From Pyxidicoccus caerfyrddinensis (GTDB lineage Bacteria; Myxococcota; Myxococcia; Myxococcales; Myxococcaceae): DNA of 64,000 nt. The notes beneath the pieces were generated by a model. It made no database searches and was not told where the DNA came from. It was given only the letters and a program-made list of their open reading frames with translations. This document shows, piece by piece, positions 36,982 to 46,183 of the stretch (positions are counted from its first letter, which is position 1; each line of letters opens with the position of its first letter). Where the stretch lies: positions 186,001 to 250,000 of the forward strand of contig NZ_JAAIYA010000007.1 in assembly GCF_010894405.1 (NCBI RefSeq), written 5' to 3'. A program made the position numbers and the translations under genes.

Positions 36982-37836
36982 ATGAAGAAAAACGAGATCA
37001 AGAACAAGGTGCGCCAGCAGGACGCTCAGGTGCTGGCCCAGGGCTACTCGCCCGCCATCCGCGCCATGGAGATCAGCTCCATCGTCGCGTTCATCTCGCT
37101 GGAGCTGGCGCTGGTCTACCGGCTCTGGGGCAGTGCCTACACGGGCACATGGCTGCTACTGAGCGCGGTGCTGCTGGGCTACCTCGCCGCGGACTTCGTC
37201 TCCGGCTTCGTCCACTGGATGGGCGACACCTGGGGCTCCACCAAGATGCCGCTGCTGGGCAAGGCCTTCATCCGCCCGTTCCGCGAGCACCACGTGGACG
37301 AGAAGGCGATTACGCGCCACGACTTCGTGGAGACCAACGGCAACAACTGCCTCATCTCCATCCCCGTGGCCATCATGGCCGTGGCCATGCCGATGACGGG
37401 CCCCGGCTGGGTCTTCGCCTCCGCGTTCCTCGGCGCGATGATCTTCTGGGTGATGGCGACCAACCAGTTCCACAAGTGGTCGCACATGGACGCGCCGCCG
37501 CCGCTCATCGGCTTCCTGCAGCGCGTGCACCTCATCCTGCCGCCGGACCACCACCGCATCCACCACACGGCGCCGTACAACAAGTACTACTGCATCACCG
37601 TGGGCTGGCTGAACTGGCCGCTGCAGGTGGTGCACTTCTTCCCCCTGGCGGAGCGCCTCATCACCTGGGCCACCGGCCTGCTGCCGCGCCAGGACGACAT
37701 CGGCGACGAGGCCGCCCTCGCGCTGGTGGAGGCCCAGGTCGCCACCGAGGCCCCCGTCGTCCAGGTGGCCAAGGAGCTGCTCACCAAGGCCACCGAGGAG
37801 TCCTCGGCCCCCGTCTCCACCCGCCCGTCGGCCTGA
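36982..37836 (+). CDS. carF: Plasmanylethanolamine desaturase (CarF/TMEM189 family)
   Basis: 284 residues. It introduces the vinyl-ether double bond of plasmalogens at the membrane. In M. xanthus CarF is also required for light-induced carotenogenesis through singlet-oxygen signalling. The His set of the family is present: H78, H103-H104 (FREHH), H113, H164 and H168 (FHKWSH), H190-H191 and H194-H195 (DHHRIHH). Three or four TM helices are visible. The Ala/Val/Glu-rich C-terminus (from about 235) is extra to the human protein. Start and length match CarF. Confidence 0.93.
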   Translation: MKKNEIKNKVRQQDAQVLAQGYSPAIRAMEISSIVAFISLELALVYRLWGSAYTGTWLLLSAVLLGYLAADFVSGFVHWMGDTWGSTKMPLLGKAFIRPFREHHVDEKAITRHDFVETNGNNCLISIPVAIMAVAMPMTGPGWVFASAFLGAMIFWVMATNQFHKWSHMDAPPPLIGFLQRVHLILPPDHHRIHHTAPYNKYYCITVGWLNWPLQVVHFFPLAERLITWATGLLPRQDDIGDEAALALVEAQVATEAPVVQVAKELLTKATEESSAPVSTRPSA

Positions 37837-37839
37837 AGC

Positions 37840-37898
37840 CCCGGGCGGTACGGCCCGGGTGACGCCGCCTTCGCAATGGAGGCGAGGACGTCACCCGG
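37840..37898. terminator. Two overlapping stem-loops between carF and murI
   Basis: CCCGGGC/GCCCGGG (37840-37859) and CCGGGTGACG/CGTCACCCGG (37855-37864 with 37889-37898) share bases, so they are mutually exclusive. The second has an inner CGCCT/AGGCG stem. Confidence 0.6.
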
Positions 37899-37905
37899 TC
37901 CCAAG

Positions 37906-38721
37906 TCAGAAGGTCAGGTCCACCTGCTCCGCGGCGGGAATCGGCCGGCCGAGGAAGCGCGCTCCCACCTCGACGAAGCGCTCCGGCACGTCGGTGACGT
38001 AGTACGAATGCGTGGGCGCGGTGTGCGCCGCCGAGGCCAGGCCGCCGCGCTCCGCGAGCAGCGCCGCCACCGCCTCCGCCGTGGCCTCCGCCGAGTCCAC
38101 CAGCGCGACTCCCGGCCCCACCACCTCCGCGATGACGCCCTTGAGCAGCGGGTAGTGGGTGCAGCCCAGCACCAGCGTGTCCACGCCGTCGCGGGCGAAC
38201 TCGGACAGGTACTCGCGCGCCGTGAGGAAGGGCACGTCGCCCGTGGTCCACCCCTCCTCCGCCAGCGGCACGAAGAGGGGGCAGGCGCGGGCCTTCACCC
38301 GCACCCGCGGGTCCGCGGCCTCGAGCTCGCGTTGATAGGCGCCCGAGCGGATGGTGCCCGGGGTGCCGATGACGCCCACCCCGCCGCCCCGGGTGCGCCC
38401 CAGGGCCGCGCGCGCGCCGGGGGCGATGACGCCCAGCACCGGAATGGGCAGCGCCGCCTCCAGCGCCGGCAGCGCCACCGCCGAGGCGGTGTTGCACGCC
38501 ACCACCAGCAGCTTCACGCCGCGCTCCAGGAGGAACTCCGCGTTCTTCAGCGAGTAGCGCGTCACCACCTCGCCGGACTTGGTGCCATAGGGCACCCGCG
38601 CGGTATCCCCCAGGTACACCGTGCTCTCGTGGGGGAGGTGGGCCATGAGCGCCTTGAGGACCGTCAGCCCTCCGACACCCGAGTCGAACACGCCAATGGG
38701 ACTGTGGCTGCCTTGCCGCAT
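37906..38721 (-). CDS. murI: Glutamate racemase
   Basis: 271 residues from ATG 38721. It makes D-glutamate for peptidoglycan. The two catalytic cysteines are C76 (VACNTAS) and C187 (LGCTHYP), with the N-terminal DSGVGGLTVL loop. Converges with carF. Confidence 0.95.
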   Translation of the reverse strand: MRQGSHSPIGVFDSGVGGLTVLKALMAHLPHESTVYLGDTARVPYGTKSGEVVTRYSLKNAEFLLERGVKLLVVACNTASAVALPALEAALPIPVLGVIAPGARAALGRTRGGGVGVIGTPGTIRSGAYQRELEAADPRVRVKARACPLFVPLAEEGWTTGDVPFLTAREYLSEFARDGVDTLVLGCTHYPLLKGVIAEVVGPGVALVDSAEATAEAVAALLAERGGLASAAHTAPTHSYYVTDVPERFVEVGARFLGRPIPAAEQVDLTF

Positions 38722-38845
38722 GCGCTGTGTCCCTATCACGTTTGATGCCAGCCCCCGCGCGCCCCCGGAAACGACGAAGGGCCGGGGCACCCCGCCCCGA
38801 CCCTCCGTTCACCTCACGACCAGGCAGGCGGACTGCCGGTAACCG

Positions 38846-39850
38846 TTACAACCGGATGAGCGGCACCGGGAGCGAAGCATTCGGGCCGGGGAACTGGTGG
38901 GCCACCACGTCGAGGAAGGGCCCGTTGTCCGGCGACAGGTACTCGCGGCCGTTCGAGGCCTGCGCGTACATCTCCACCTTGTAGCGACCCGGCCGCAGGA
39001 ACTCGTACACCACCGGGGCGTCGTTGCAGCCGTGGGCGTCACCCATGATGCCGTACACCAGCTCGTTGGTGAAGGCGTCGCGGAAGTTGATGCGCACCGT
39101 GGTGATGCCAGCCTGCGCGCACGTCTGCGTCTGGCTGTTGGCGACGATGTCCCAGCGGATGGAGGCCCCGCCAATCGCCCACATGGAGGCCGTGTGCGAG
39201 GTGGGCGTGCCGGACTGCGTGTTGATGGTGCCGCTGTAGTAGTACCAGGGGTTGCCATTCACATCGACGGCGACGAACTCCAGCGAGTGCGTACCGGGCT
39301 CCAGGTACGGCGTCTTCACGCTGTTGGCGCCGTAGCCCTGCGCACAGTCCAGGCGCACCCATTCATCGTCGTCCACGCGGACGTCCACGGAGGCGATGCC
39401 GGCCTGGTTGCAGTTGGGGCTGGAGCTGACGTTGTTCGGGGGGAACAGCCAGCTCACGTAGGCGAACGAAGGCGGCGTGCCCGTCGGCGTCATGTCCACG
39501 GTCACCGTCACGTCGCCGTCCACCCGGAAGGTGCCGCTGGCGAAGTAGAGGCGCTCGTTGGAGTAGCTGACCGCCTCGATGGTGAAGCTGTAGACGCCCG
39601 GCGCGAAGTCGTGGAGGACGATGCCGTCGAAGCCGTTGGCCTGGCAGGGATAGCGGCCGTCGTTCTCGAGGATTTCGCCGGGGATGTCGATGTTGACGCC
39701 CTTGATGTCGCGGTCCTCGTCGCAGCGCAGCCCACCGAAGGTCCACCGGAAGGTGGCGTCGCCCGGGTAGTCGGGCGTGTCGTCGTGGATGATGCAACCG
39801 GGGGCAACCGCCGCCAGGCAGAGGAATGCGACCAGCAGTCGGGAGTTCAT
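38846..39850 (-). CDS. Lipoprotein with three beta-domain repeats
   Basis: 334 residues from ATG 39850 with lipobox VAPGC (Cys19). The mature part has three repeats of about 100 residues that begin RWTFGG, SWLFPP and RWDIVA, each followed by a Cys and a DVRVDD- or VRINFRD-type strand and ending in Gly-Asp-rich loops. Repeat Cys pairs are probably disulfides. Unknown function; probably surface or periplasmic. Confidence 0.72.
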   Translation of the reverse strand: MNSRLLVAFLCLAAVAPGCIIHDDTPDYPGDATFRWTFGGLRCDEDRDIKGVNIDIPGEILENDGRYPCQANGFDGIVLHDFAPGVYSFTIEAVSYSNERLYFASGTFRVDGDVTVTVDMTPTGTPPSFAYVSWLFPPNNVSSSPNCNQAGIASVDVRVDDDEWVRLDCAQGYGANSVKTPYLEPGTHSLEFVAVDVNGNPWYYYSGTINTQSGTPTSHTASMWAIGGASIRWDIVANSQTQTCAQAGITTVRINFRDAFTNELVYGIMGDAHGCNDAPVVYEFLRPGRYKVEMYAQASNGREYLSPDNGPFLDVVAHQFPGPNASLPVPLIRL

Positions 39851-40008
39851 GGGGAACCTTCGTGGGGTGGTAGGTGTTCGGCCCGTTACAACCTCTCCGG
39901 ACGGCCACCCTCGGGAATTATTCACCCACGACCGCATGCTGCTTCAAGCAACCGGGCGTCCCTCCTTTGTTTGACCCTGTTGTATCGGAGTGTTACGGCC
40001 TGCACCCC

Positions 40009-40719
40009 ATGACGCCCCACCTACCCCTGGCGCTCGGCGCCATGAACTACGTGGAGATCATCCGCGACGCCTCCTTCATCGAGCTGGCCGTGCTGCTGCT
40101 CCTGATGGGCGTGTCCGTGGCCTCCTGGGCCCTCATCGCCATGAAGGCGGCCCAGCTCACGAAGGCCCGCGCACAGTCTCTCACCTTCCTCGACACCTTC
40201 TGGAAGGCCTCGCGCCTGGAGGCCATCTACCAGACGGCCCAGAAGCTCGACGGCTCGCCCCTCTCCAAGGTCTTCTGCGCCGGCTATGAAGAGCTGAGCA
40301 AGCTGGCCCAGTCCAAGGAAGGCGGCGCCGAGGGCGCCATGGCCGAGCGGCTGGGCGGCATCGAGAACGTGGAGCGCGCGCTGAACCGCGCCTCCACCGC
40401 GCAGATCACTGAGCTGGAGAACCGGGTGTCCTTCCTGGGCACGGTGGGCGCGGCGTCCCCGTTCGTGGGGTTGTTCGGCACCGTCATCGGCATCCTCAGC
40501 GCGTTCAACCAGATTGCCGAGCAGGGCAACGCGACGCTGGCCACGGTGGCCGCGCCGGTGGGCAACGCGCTGTTCGCCACGGCGGCGGGCCTGTTCGCGG
40601 CGATTCCGGCGGTGGTGGCCTACAACTCGTTCGTCAGCCGCATCAAGGTGTTCGACACGGAGATGGCGAACTTCTCCGCGGACTTCCTCAACATCATCAA
40701 GCGGCACTTCTTCCGCTAG
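40009..40719 (+). CDS. tolQ: TolQ/ExbB-family proton channel protein
   Basis: 236 residues from ATG 40009; ATG 40042 is an alternative. Three TM helices (about 20-45, 142-165, 180-205) and the MotA/TolQ/ExbB signature (VGLFGTVIGILSAF) are present. It belongs to the Tol operon, so TolQ fits better than ExbB. It uses proton flow to energise TolA across the envelope. Confidence 0.9.
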   Translation: MTPHLPLALGAMNYVEIIRDASFIELAVLLLLMGVSVASWALIAMKAAQLTKARAQSLTFLDTFWKASRLEAIYQTAQKLDGSPLSKVFCAGYEELSKLAQSKEGGAEGAMAERLGGIENVERALNRASTAQITELENRVSFLGTVGAASPFVGLFGTVIGILSAFNQIAEQGNATLATVAAPVGNALFATAAGLFAAIPAVVAYNSFVSRIKVFDTEMANFSADFLNIIKRHFFR

Positions 40720-40731
40720 GCGAGGACTGCC

Positions 40732-41199
40732 ATGGGAATGGGCGGAGGCAACCGCGGCGGTGGCCGCACCACCATGAGCGAGATCAACGTCACGCCCATG
40801 GTGGACGTGATGCTGGTGCTGCTCATCATCTTCATGGTGACGGCGCCCCTCATCCAGCAGGGCGTGAAGGTCAACCTGCCGGAGACGAAGGCCGCGCCGG
40901 TGGAGGCCACCGAGAAGAAGCTGGTGCTGTCCATCGACGCCGGGCGCAAGGTCTACATCGGTGATGCCGAAGTCGCGCTGGAGGAGCTGGCGGAGAAGCT
41001 GACCGCCAACGCGAAGGCCCAGGCCGACAAGGAAGTCTATCTCCACGCGGACCGGGACGTGCCGTACGGCGTGGTGGTGGAGGTGATGGCGGCGGCGCAG
41101 CGCGCGGGCATCAACAACGTGGGGATGATCACGGACCCTTCGGGTGGGGCCAAGACGTCCAACGAGAAGAAGGGCAAGTCGAAGGAGGCGAAGCGCTAG
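40732..41199 (+). CDS. tolR: TolR/ExbD-family protein
   Basis: 155 residues; a Gly/Arg-rich N-tail, then INVTPMVDVMLVLLIIFMV, which carries the proton-relay Asp, and a periplasmic domain ending with PYGVVVEVMAAAQRAGI. The C-terminus is Lys-rich. Partner of TolQ. Confidence 0.92.
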   Translation: MGMGGGNRGGGRTTMSEINVTPMVDVMLVLLIIFMVTAPLIQQGVKVNLPETKAAPVEATEKKLVLSIDAGRKVYIGDAEVALEELAEKLTANAKAQADKEVYLHADRDVPYGVVVEVMAAAQRAGINNVGMITDPSGGAKTSNEKKGKSKEAKR

Positions 41200-41202
41200 C
41201 CC

Positions 41203-41991
41203 ATGACGGACTCCGCGGTGGCCCACAGCCTGCTCGTCTCGCGTCCCACGCGGCTGTCGCGCTTCGTGGGGGCCTCCGTCGTGGGGCACATCGCCGTGCT
41301 GCTGGCGGCCGTGCTGTACGCGCGCTTCAATGCCGGCCCGACGGTGGACCTGGATGCCAAGCCCATTCGCGCCACGCTGGTGCGGCTGGGCAAGCCCCGG
41401 GACTCCAAGCTGCTGCCGCGCAAGGAGCAACTGCCGCCTCCGCCCAAGCAGGTGGACGCGCCCAAGCCCGCCCCGGACGCGCCACCTCCGCCTTCGTCGG
41501 CCGCGGTAGCGGTGCCCATTCCGGGCGTAAAGCCCGAGCCTTCTTCCGCACCGAAGCCCACGCCCGTGAAGGGTGAGACGTCGGGCGAGGACCGGCGCAA
41601 GCGGCTGTTCGGCGCCTTCGACAAGACGGCCAAGGCGGCCGAGCCCGAGGAGGCCGAGGGCGCCGAGGATGGCGACCCGGACGGCGACTCGGCCACGGCC
41701 GAGGGCGAGCGCTACTTCGGCCTGCTCCAGTCGCAGGTGCGCCGGCACTACAGCGTGGCGGACACCATCCCCGAGTCCGAGCGCCTCCACCTCAAGGCCA
41801 TGGTGGCGGTACGCCTGGGCCGCTCCGGCGAGGTGCTGGACGTGAGCCTCACCAAGGCCAGTGGCAACGACCTCTTCGACTCCGCCGTCGTCACCGCCGT
41901 GCGCAAGGCAGCGCCGTTCTCGCCTCCGCCGGACCACCTCCGAGACGCTCTGCAGAAGAGCGGCGTCAACCTGGTGTTCAACGCCCTATGA
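41203..41991 (+). CDS. TolA/TonB-like protein
   Basis: 262 residues, starting three bases after tolR. One N-terminal TM helix (about 24-45, GHIAVLLAAVLYARF) is followed by a Pro/Ala-rich stalk (about 65-115), an acidic stretch and a C-terminal TonB/TolA domain (about 170-262; LGRSGEVLDVSL). Its place in the operon fits TolA, but the stalk is short and Pro-rich like TonB. The stop overlaps tolB. Confidence 0.82.
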   Translation: MTDSAVAHSLLVSRPTRLSRFVGASVVGHIAVLLAAVLYARFNAGPTVDLDAKPIRATLVRLGKPRDSKLLPRKEQLPPPPKQVDAPKPAPDAPPPPSSAAVAVPIPGVKPEPSSAPKPTPVKGETSGEDRRKRLFGAFDKTAKAAEPEEAEGAEDGDPDGDSATAEGERYFGLLQSQVRRHYSVADTIPESERLHLKAMVAVRLGRSGEVLDVSLTKASGNDLFDSAVVTAVRKAAPFSPPPDHLRDALQKSGVNLVFNAL

Positions 41992-43280
41992 AAGCCCTGC
42001 TCCTTTCCCTGGTCCTCCTCCCGCTCGCGGCGCTCGCCCAGGCGCCGACGATTGAAATCTCCGGCGCCAACTTCCGCCCGCTGCCGGTGGCCGTACCCGC
42101 GCCGGTGACGCAGAACGAGGGTGGCAAGAAGCTGGCGCCCGCCTTCGACACGGCCTTCAGCTTCGACCTCGCCGCCTCCGGCATCCTCCAGGTGCTGGAC
42201 CGCAAGGGCTTCACCGCGGACGCGACGGAGGGCATGACGGCCGGCAGCATCAACTTCAGCCGCTGGGCGGATGTGGGCGCCGAGGCGCTCGTGAAGGTGT
42301 CGCTGGCGCAGGACGGTGGCGTGCTGCGCGGTGAAATGCGCCTGTTCAACGTGGGCACCGGCCGTGAGGACTTGAAGGTGTCCAAGGACGCCCCGGCGGA
42401 CAACGCGTCGCTGCTCGCGCACCGGCTGGCGGACGCGCTCTACCGGCACTACACCCGCGAGCCCAGCCCGTTCCTGTCGCGCATCACCTACGTGCGCAAG
42501 TCCGGCCAGAATCGCGACGTCGTGGTGTCGGACTGGGACGGCGGCAACGCGCAGTCGCTCACCAAGGGCGGCATCAACATCCTCCCCGCGCTGAGCCCGG
42601 ACGGTGCGCAGGTGGCCTTCACCACGTACCGCAAGGGCCAGCCGGACCTCTTCGTGCAGAAGCCGGGCGGCGAGGCCCGCTCGCTCGTCTCCGCGGGGCA
42701 GATGGTGACCGGCGCGGCGTACTCGCCGGACGGCAAGCGCCTGGCCTACGCGGTGGCGGACGGGGAGAGCGCGCAAATCTACGTGGCCAACGCGGACGGC
42801 AGCGGCGCGAAGGCCGTCACCGACACGCCCTATGGGCTCAACACCAGCCCCGCCTGGTCGCCGGACGGCAAGCGGCTCGCCTTCGTGTCCAACCGGGGCG
42901 GCAGCCCGCAAGTCTATGTGATGAACGTGGACGGCTCTGGCGTGCGGCGGCTCACCTTCCAGGGCAACTACAACCAGACGCCGGACTGGTCCCCGCGCGG
43001 AGACCTCATCGCCTTCACCGCGCGCGACGAGCGCAACGCCTTCGACCTCTTCACCGTCAACGTGGAGACGGGCAAGGTGACGCGCCTGACGCAGGACCAG
43101 GCCAACAACGAGGAGCCGGCCTTCTCTCCCAACGGGCGGCTCATCGTCTTCACCTCCACGCGCAACGGCGGCTCGCAGCTGTTCGTGATGACGGCGGACG
43201 GCAACAACCAGCTCCCGCTGCGCGCCGAGAAGGGCGCCCTGCAGACGCCCGACTGGGCGCCGCTCGCGCAGGCGGAGTAG
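41988..43280 (+). CDS. tolB: Tol system beta-propeller TolB
   Basis: 430 residues with a signal peptide (LLSLVLLPLAALA). The N-terminal domain covers about 20-150, and six PD40-type repeats follow, several with the motif SPDGxxxAF (for instance SPDGKRLAY, SPDGKRLAF, SPNGRLIVF). It bridges the Tol proteins and outer-membrane Pal. Overlaps the TolA-like gene by four bases. Confidence 0.94.
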   Translation: MKALLLSLVLLPLAALAQAPTIEISGANFRPLPVAVPAPVTQNEGGKKLAPAFDTAFSFDLAASGILQVLDRKGFTADATEGMTAGSINFSRWADVGAEALVKVSLAQDGGVLRGEMRLFNVGTGREDLKVSKDAPADNASLLAHRLADALYRHYTREPSPFLSRITYVRKSGQNRDVVVSDWDGGNAQSLTKGGINILPALSPDGAQVAFTTYRKGQPDLFVQKPGGEARSLVSAGQMVTGAAYSPDGKRLAYAVADGESAQIYVANADGSGAKAVTDTPYGLNTSPAWSPDGKRLAFVSNRGGSPQVYVMNVDGSGVRRLTFQGNYNQTPDWSPRGDLIAFTARDERNAFDLFTVNVETGKVTRLTQDQANNEEPAFSPNGRLIVFTSTRNGGSQLFVMTADGNNQLPLRAEKGALQTPDWAPLAQAE

Positions 43281-43293
43281 CCCCGAGGCACTG

Positions 43294-43327
43294 GCATCGG
43301 GCCCCACCCTGGGTGGGAGCCCGGTGC
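43294..43327 (+). terminator. Stem-loop after tolB
   Basis: GCATCGGGC pairs with GCCCGGTGC (one G-T), with an inner CCCACCC/GGTGGG stem. No T tract follows. Confidence 0.5.
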
Positions 43328-43396
43328 GCCCCTCGACGCCGGGGCGGGGAGCGGGTGTAGCCTTTCCGCTCTCCGCTTCCGCTCGAGGTCGCCGTG

Positions 43397-43957
43397 ATGA
43401 AGCCCGCTTCCCTGTTGTGGGTTGCCGCCGTGACGTTGCTGGGCGCATGCGCCACCGTCCCGCCGCCCACTCCCGCGCCTCCGCCGTCCGTCACCTACAC
43501 CTCGTTCGGTGATGCCCAGCTGTCGAAGGACGCGCACGTGGTGCAGCGCTATACGGGCGACTACATGAAGCGGAACCCGGGCACGCGCACCGAGAACCGC
43601 CTCGCGCGCATGCGCACGCCTCCGGGCGAGGAGCTGCCCGTGCGCGTCCTCATCGACGCACTGCCCGAAGGCATCGAGGCCCGTGAAGGCAGCCTCCGCG
43701 TCTCCGAGGGCTCTCCCCATGTGCTGCTCGGGTCCGTGGTGCTGCGCGCGCCCGGGGCCTTCGCCATGTCCCGCGAGGAAATCGTCGAGGAGCTGAAGCA
43801 CCTCGCGCTGGAGGCCGGTGGCAATGTCGTCGTCGTGAGCTTCCTCGGGGGAAACCAGCAGGAGGCACCCGGTGCCACCGGCTACGTGCTCAAGTCCGAC
43901 CTCTCGCAGGTGGACTTCCGGAAGAGCCGCCCGGGCAAGCTGCCCGTGGAGATCTGA
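43397..43957 (+). CDS. Lipoprotein, RcsF-like C-terminal domain
   Basis: 186 residues from ATG 43397 (a GTG one codon earlier is possible). Lipobox LLGAC. The C-terminal half has a pattern like the RcsF/DUF4156 fold (EEIVEELKHLALEAGGNVVV). It follows tolB but carries no OmpA/Pal peptidoglycan-binding domain, so it is not Pal. Confidence 0.65.
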   Translation: MKPASLLWVAAVTLLGACATVPPPTPAPPPSVTYTSFGDAQLSKDAHVVQRYTGDYMKRNPGTRTENRLARMRTPPGEELPVRVLIDALPEGIEAREGSLRVSEGSPHVLLGSVVLRAPGAFAMSREEIVEELKHLALEAGGNVVVVSFLGGNQQEAPGATGYVLKSDLSQVDFRKSRPGKLPVEI

Positions 43958-44048
43958 CGGAGTGGCGGCAGGCGGAGTGGCCGCCCTGCGAGCACGCCCC
44001 GTCTCCGCGCGTTGACAGGGGGCGCCGCGTCGGGTCGAGTGCCCGCGC

Positions 44049-45233
44049 ATGAGCACCTCCTTCCGCACGCACTGGAGCCTGGACCCCGAGGTCCTCTTCC
44101 TCAACCACGGCTCCTTCGGCGCCTGCCCCACCGCCGTGCTGCAGGCGCAGTCCGAGCTGCGCACGCGCATGGAGGCCGAGCCGGTGCGCTTCCTCCACCG
44201 CGAAGTCGAGCCCCTGCTGGACGCGGCCCGCGAGGCCCTGGCCACCTTCGTCGGCGCGGACGCGGACGACCTGGCCTTCGTCCCCAACGCCACCTCGGGC
44301 GTCAACACGGTGCTGCGCTCGCTGCGCTTCGCCCCCGGTGACGAGCTGCTCACCACCGACCACGAGTACAACGCCAGCCGCAACGCGCTGGAGTACGCGG
44401 CCTCGCGCTGGGGCGCGAAGGTGGTGGTGGCGAAGCTGCCGTGGCCCATTCCGTCGCCCGACGCGGTGGTGGACGCGGTGCTGGCGCACGTGACGCCGCG
44501 CACGCGCCTGCTGCTGGTGGACCATGTCTCCAGCCAGACGGCGGTGGTGATGCCGGTGGCGCGGCTCGTCGCCGCCCTCCGGGAGCGGGGCGTGGAGACG
44601 CTGGTGGACGCCGCGCACGCGCCGGGCATGCTGCCCCTGTCCCTGCGCTCGCTGGGCGCGGGCTACTACACGGGCAACTGCCACAAGTGGATGTGCGCGC
44701 CCAAGGGCGCGGCCTTCCTCCACGTGCGGCGTGACTTGCAGGCGGAGCTCAAGCCGCTGGCGGTGAGCCATGGCCACAACTCGGGACGGACGGACCGGTC
44801 GCGGTTCCGGCTGGACTTCGACTGGACGGGGACGCTGGACCCTTCCGCCGCGCTCTGCGTCCCGCACGCGATTCGCGTGGTGGGTGGCCTGCTACCCGGC
44901 GGCTGGCCGGCGGTGATGCAGTCCAACCGGGAGAAGGCGCTGGCCGCGCGCAAGCACCTATGCGCCCGGCTGAAAGTAGAACCCGACTGCCCGGAGGAGA
45001 TGGTGGGCAGCATGGCGACGGTGCGACTGCCGGACGGCTTCCCCGTGCCCCCCCAGCCTCCGCTCTACGTGGACCCACTCCACCTGCGCCTCTTCGATGA
45101 GCACCGAATCGAAGTGCCCATCGTCCCCTGGCCGAAGGCGCCCGCGCGTCACGTGCGCGTCTCCGCGCAGCTCTACAACACACACAATGAGTACCAGGCC
45201 CTGGGCGATGCTTTGGAAGCGCTGCTGCGTTGA
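44049..45233 (+). CDS. Class V aminotransferase-like PLP enzyme (CefD/isopenicillin-N epimerase-like)
   Basis: 394 residues. The pyridoxal-phosphate Lys lies in GNCHKWMCAPKG; other cues are FLNHGSFGACP near the start and DAAHAPGM. The fold is that of the CsdA/CefD group. Substrate unknown. It overlaps the following Ppx/GppA frame only by a short upstream frame, and there is no evident operon partner upstream. Confidence 0.85.
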   Translation: MSTSFRTHWSLDPEVLFLNHGSFGACPTAVLQAQSELRTRMEAEPVRFLHREVEPLLDAAREALATFVGADADDLAFVPNATSGVNTVLRSLRFAPGDELLTTDHEYNASRNALEYAASRWGAKVVVAKLPWPIPSPDAVVDAVLAHVTPRTRLLLVDHVSSQTAVVMPVARLVAALRERGVETLVDAAHAPGMLPLSLRSLGAGYYTGNCHKWMCAPKGAAFLHVRRDLQAELKPLAVSHGHNSGRTDRSRFRLDFDWTGTLDPSAALCVPHAIRVVGGLLPGGWPAVMQSNREKALAARKHLCARLKVEPDCPEEMVGSMATVRLPDGFPVPPQPPLYVDPLHLRLFDEHRIEVPIVPWPKAPARHVRVSAQLYNTHNEYQALGDALEALLR

Positions 45234-45247
45234 GTAGGCTCCCGCGC

Positions 45248-46183
45248 ATGCCGCGTTTCGCCACCATCGACGTCGGAACCAACTCGGTGCTGTTGCTGGT
45301 CGCCGAGCGCACCCCCGAAGGCCGTTTCGAAGCCGTGCGCGAGCGCGCGGAAATCACCCGACTGGGACGGGGCGTGGACGCGACGCGACGCCTGTCGCCG
45401 GAAGGGATGGAGGCCACGCTCGCCGTGCTGGAAGCCTTCGCCCGCGAGGCGCGCGAATTGGGCGCACAGGACATCGCCGTCTCGGCCACCAGCGCGGCGC
45501 GCGACGCGGAGAACGGCGCGGAGTTCCTCGAAGCGGCGAAGACGCGCGCGGGCGTGACGGTGGAAATCATCTCCGGCCAGCTGGAGGCGGAGCTGTCCTT
45601 CGCCGCCGTCCACGCGGACTTCGCGTCGGAGGCGGCCGGCCCGCTGCTGGTGCTGGACATCGGCGGCGGCTCCACGGAGTTCATCTACGGCAACCCCGCC
45701 GGGCACGTGGACTTCCGGCACAGCTTCGACGTGGGCGCGGTGCGGCTCACTGAGCGCTTCGTGCGCTCGGACCCGATGAGCGCCGAGGACCGCGCCCGCA
45801 TCGAGGCGCACCTGCGCGACACCTTCAAGTCGCTGCCGTCGCCGCCGCCCGGCGCGGTGCTGGTGGGCGTGGCCGGCACCGTCACCACGCTCTACGCCGT
45901 CGAGTACGGCATCGACCCGTATGACGCCGAGGAGGTCCACGGCGGCACCATGTCGGTGTCCGAGCTGGCGGCGCTGGCGGACCGGCTGTGCGAGATGCCG
46001 CTGGAGCTGCGCCGCACCCTGCCCGGCATGCAGCCCAAGCGCGCGGACGTGATTTCAGCGGGTGCGCTCATCCTCCTCGAGTCGGTGAAGGCGCTGGGCC
46101 TGGACGCATGCCGCGTGAGTGACAGGGGCCTGCGCTGGGGATTGCTCGCGCACCGCTTCGGAGCCGGAGCCACCTCGACATGA
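45248..46183 (+). CDS. Exopolyphosphatase / ppGpp-phosphohydrolase family (Ppx/GppA)
   Basis: 311 residues from ATG 45248. ASKHA fold with IDVGTNS at the N-terminus, LDIGGGSTEF and GVAGTVTT. The short length (about 310) is typical of the single-domain Ppx/GppA group. It hydrolyses polyphosphate or pppGpp. The stop overlaps the MFS start (ATGA). Confidence 0.88.
   Translation: MPRFATIDVGTNSVLLLVAERTPEGRFEAVRERAEITRLGRGVDATRRLSPEGMEATLAVLEAFAREARELGAQDIAVSATSAARDAENGAEFLEAAKTRAGVTVEIISGQLEAELSFAAVHADFASEAAGPLLVLDIGGGSTEFIYGNPAGHVDFRHSFDVGAVRLTERFVRSDPMSAEDRARIEAHLRDTFKSLPSPPPGAVLVGVAGTVTTLYAVEYGIDPYDAEEVHGGTMSVSELAALADRLCEMPLELRRTLPGMQPKRADVISAGALILLESVKALGLDACRVSDRGLRWGLLAHRFGAGATST

Noticed and set aside
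43281..43393. Possible pal gene directly after tolB
   Set aside because: Only an intergenic hairpin is present, and the next gene has no OmpA-like domain.
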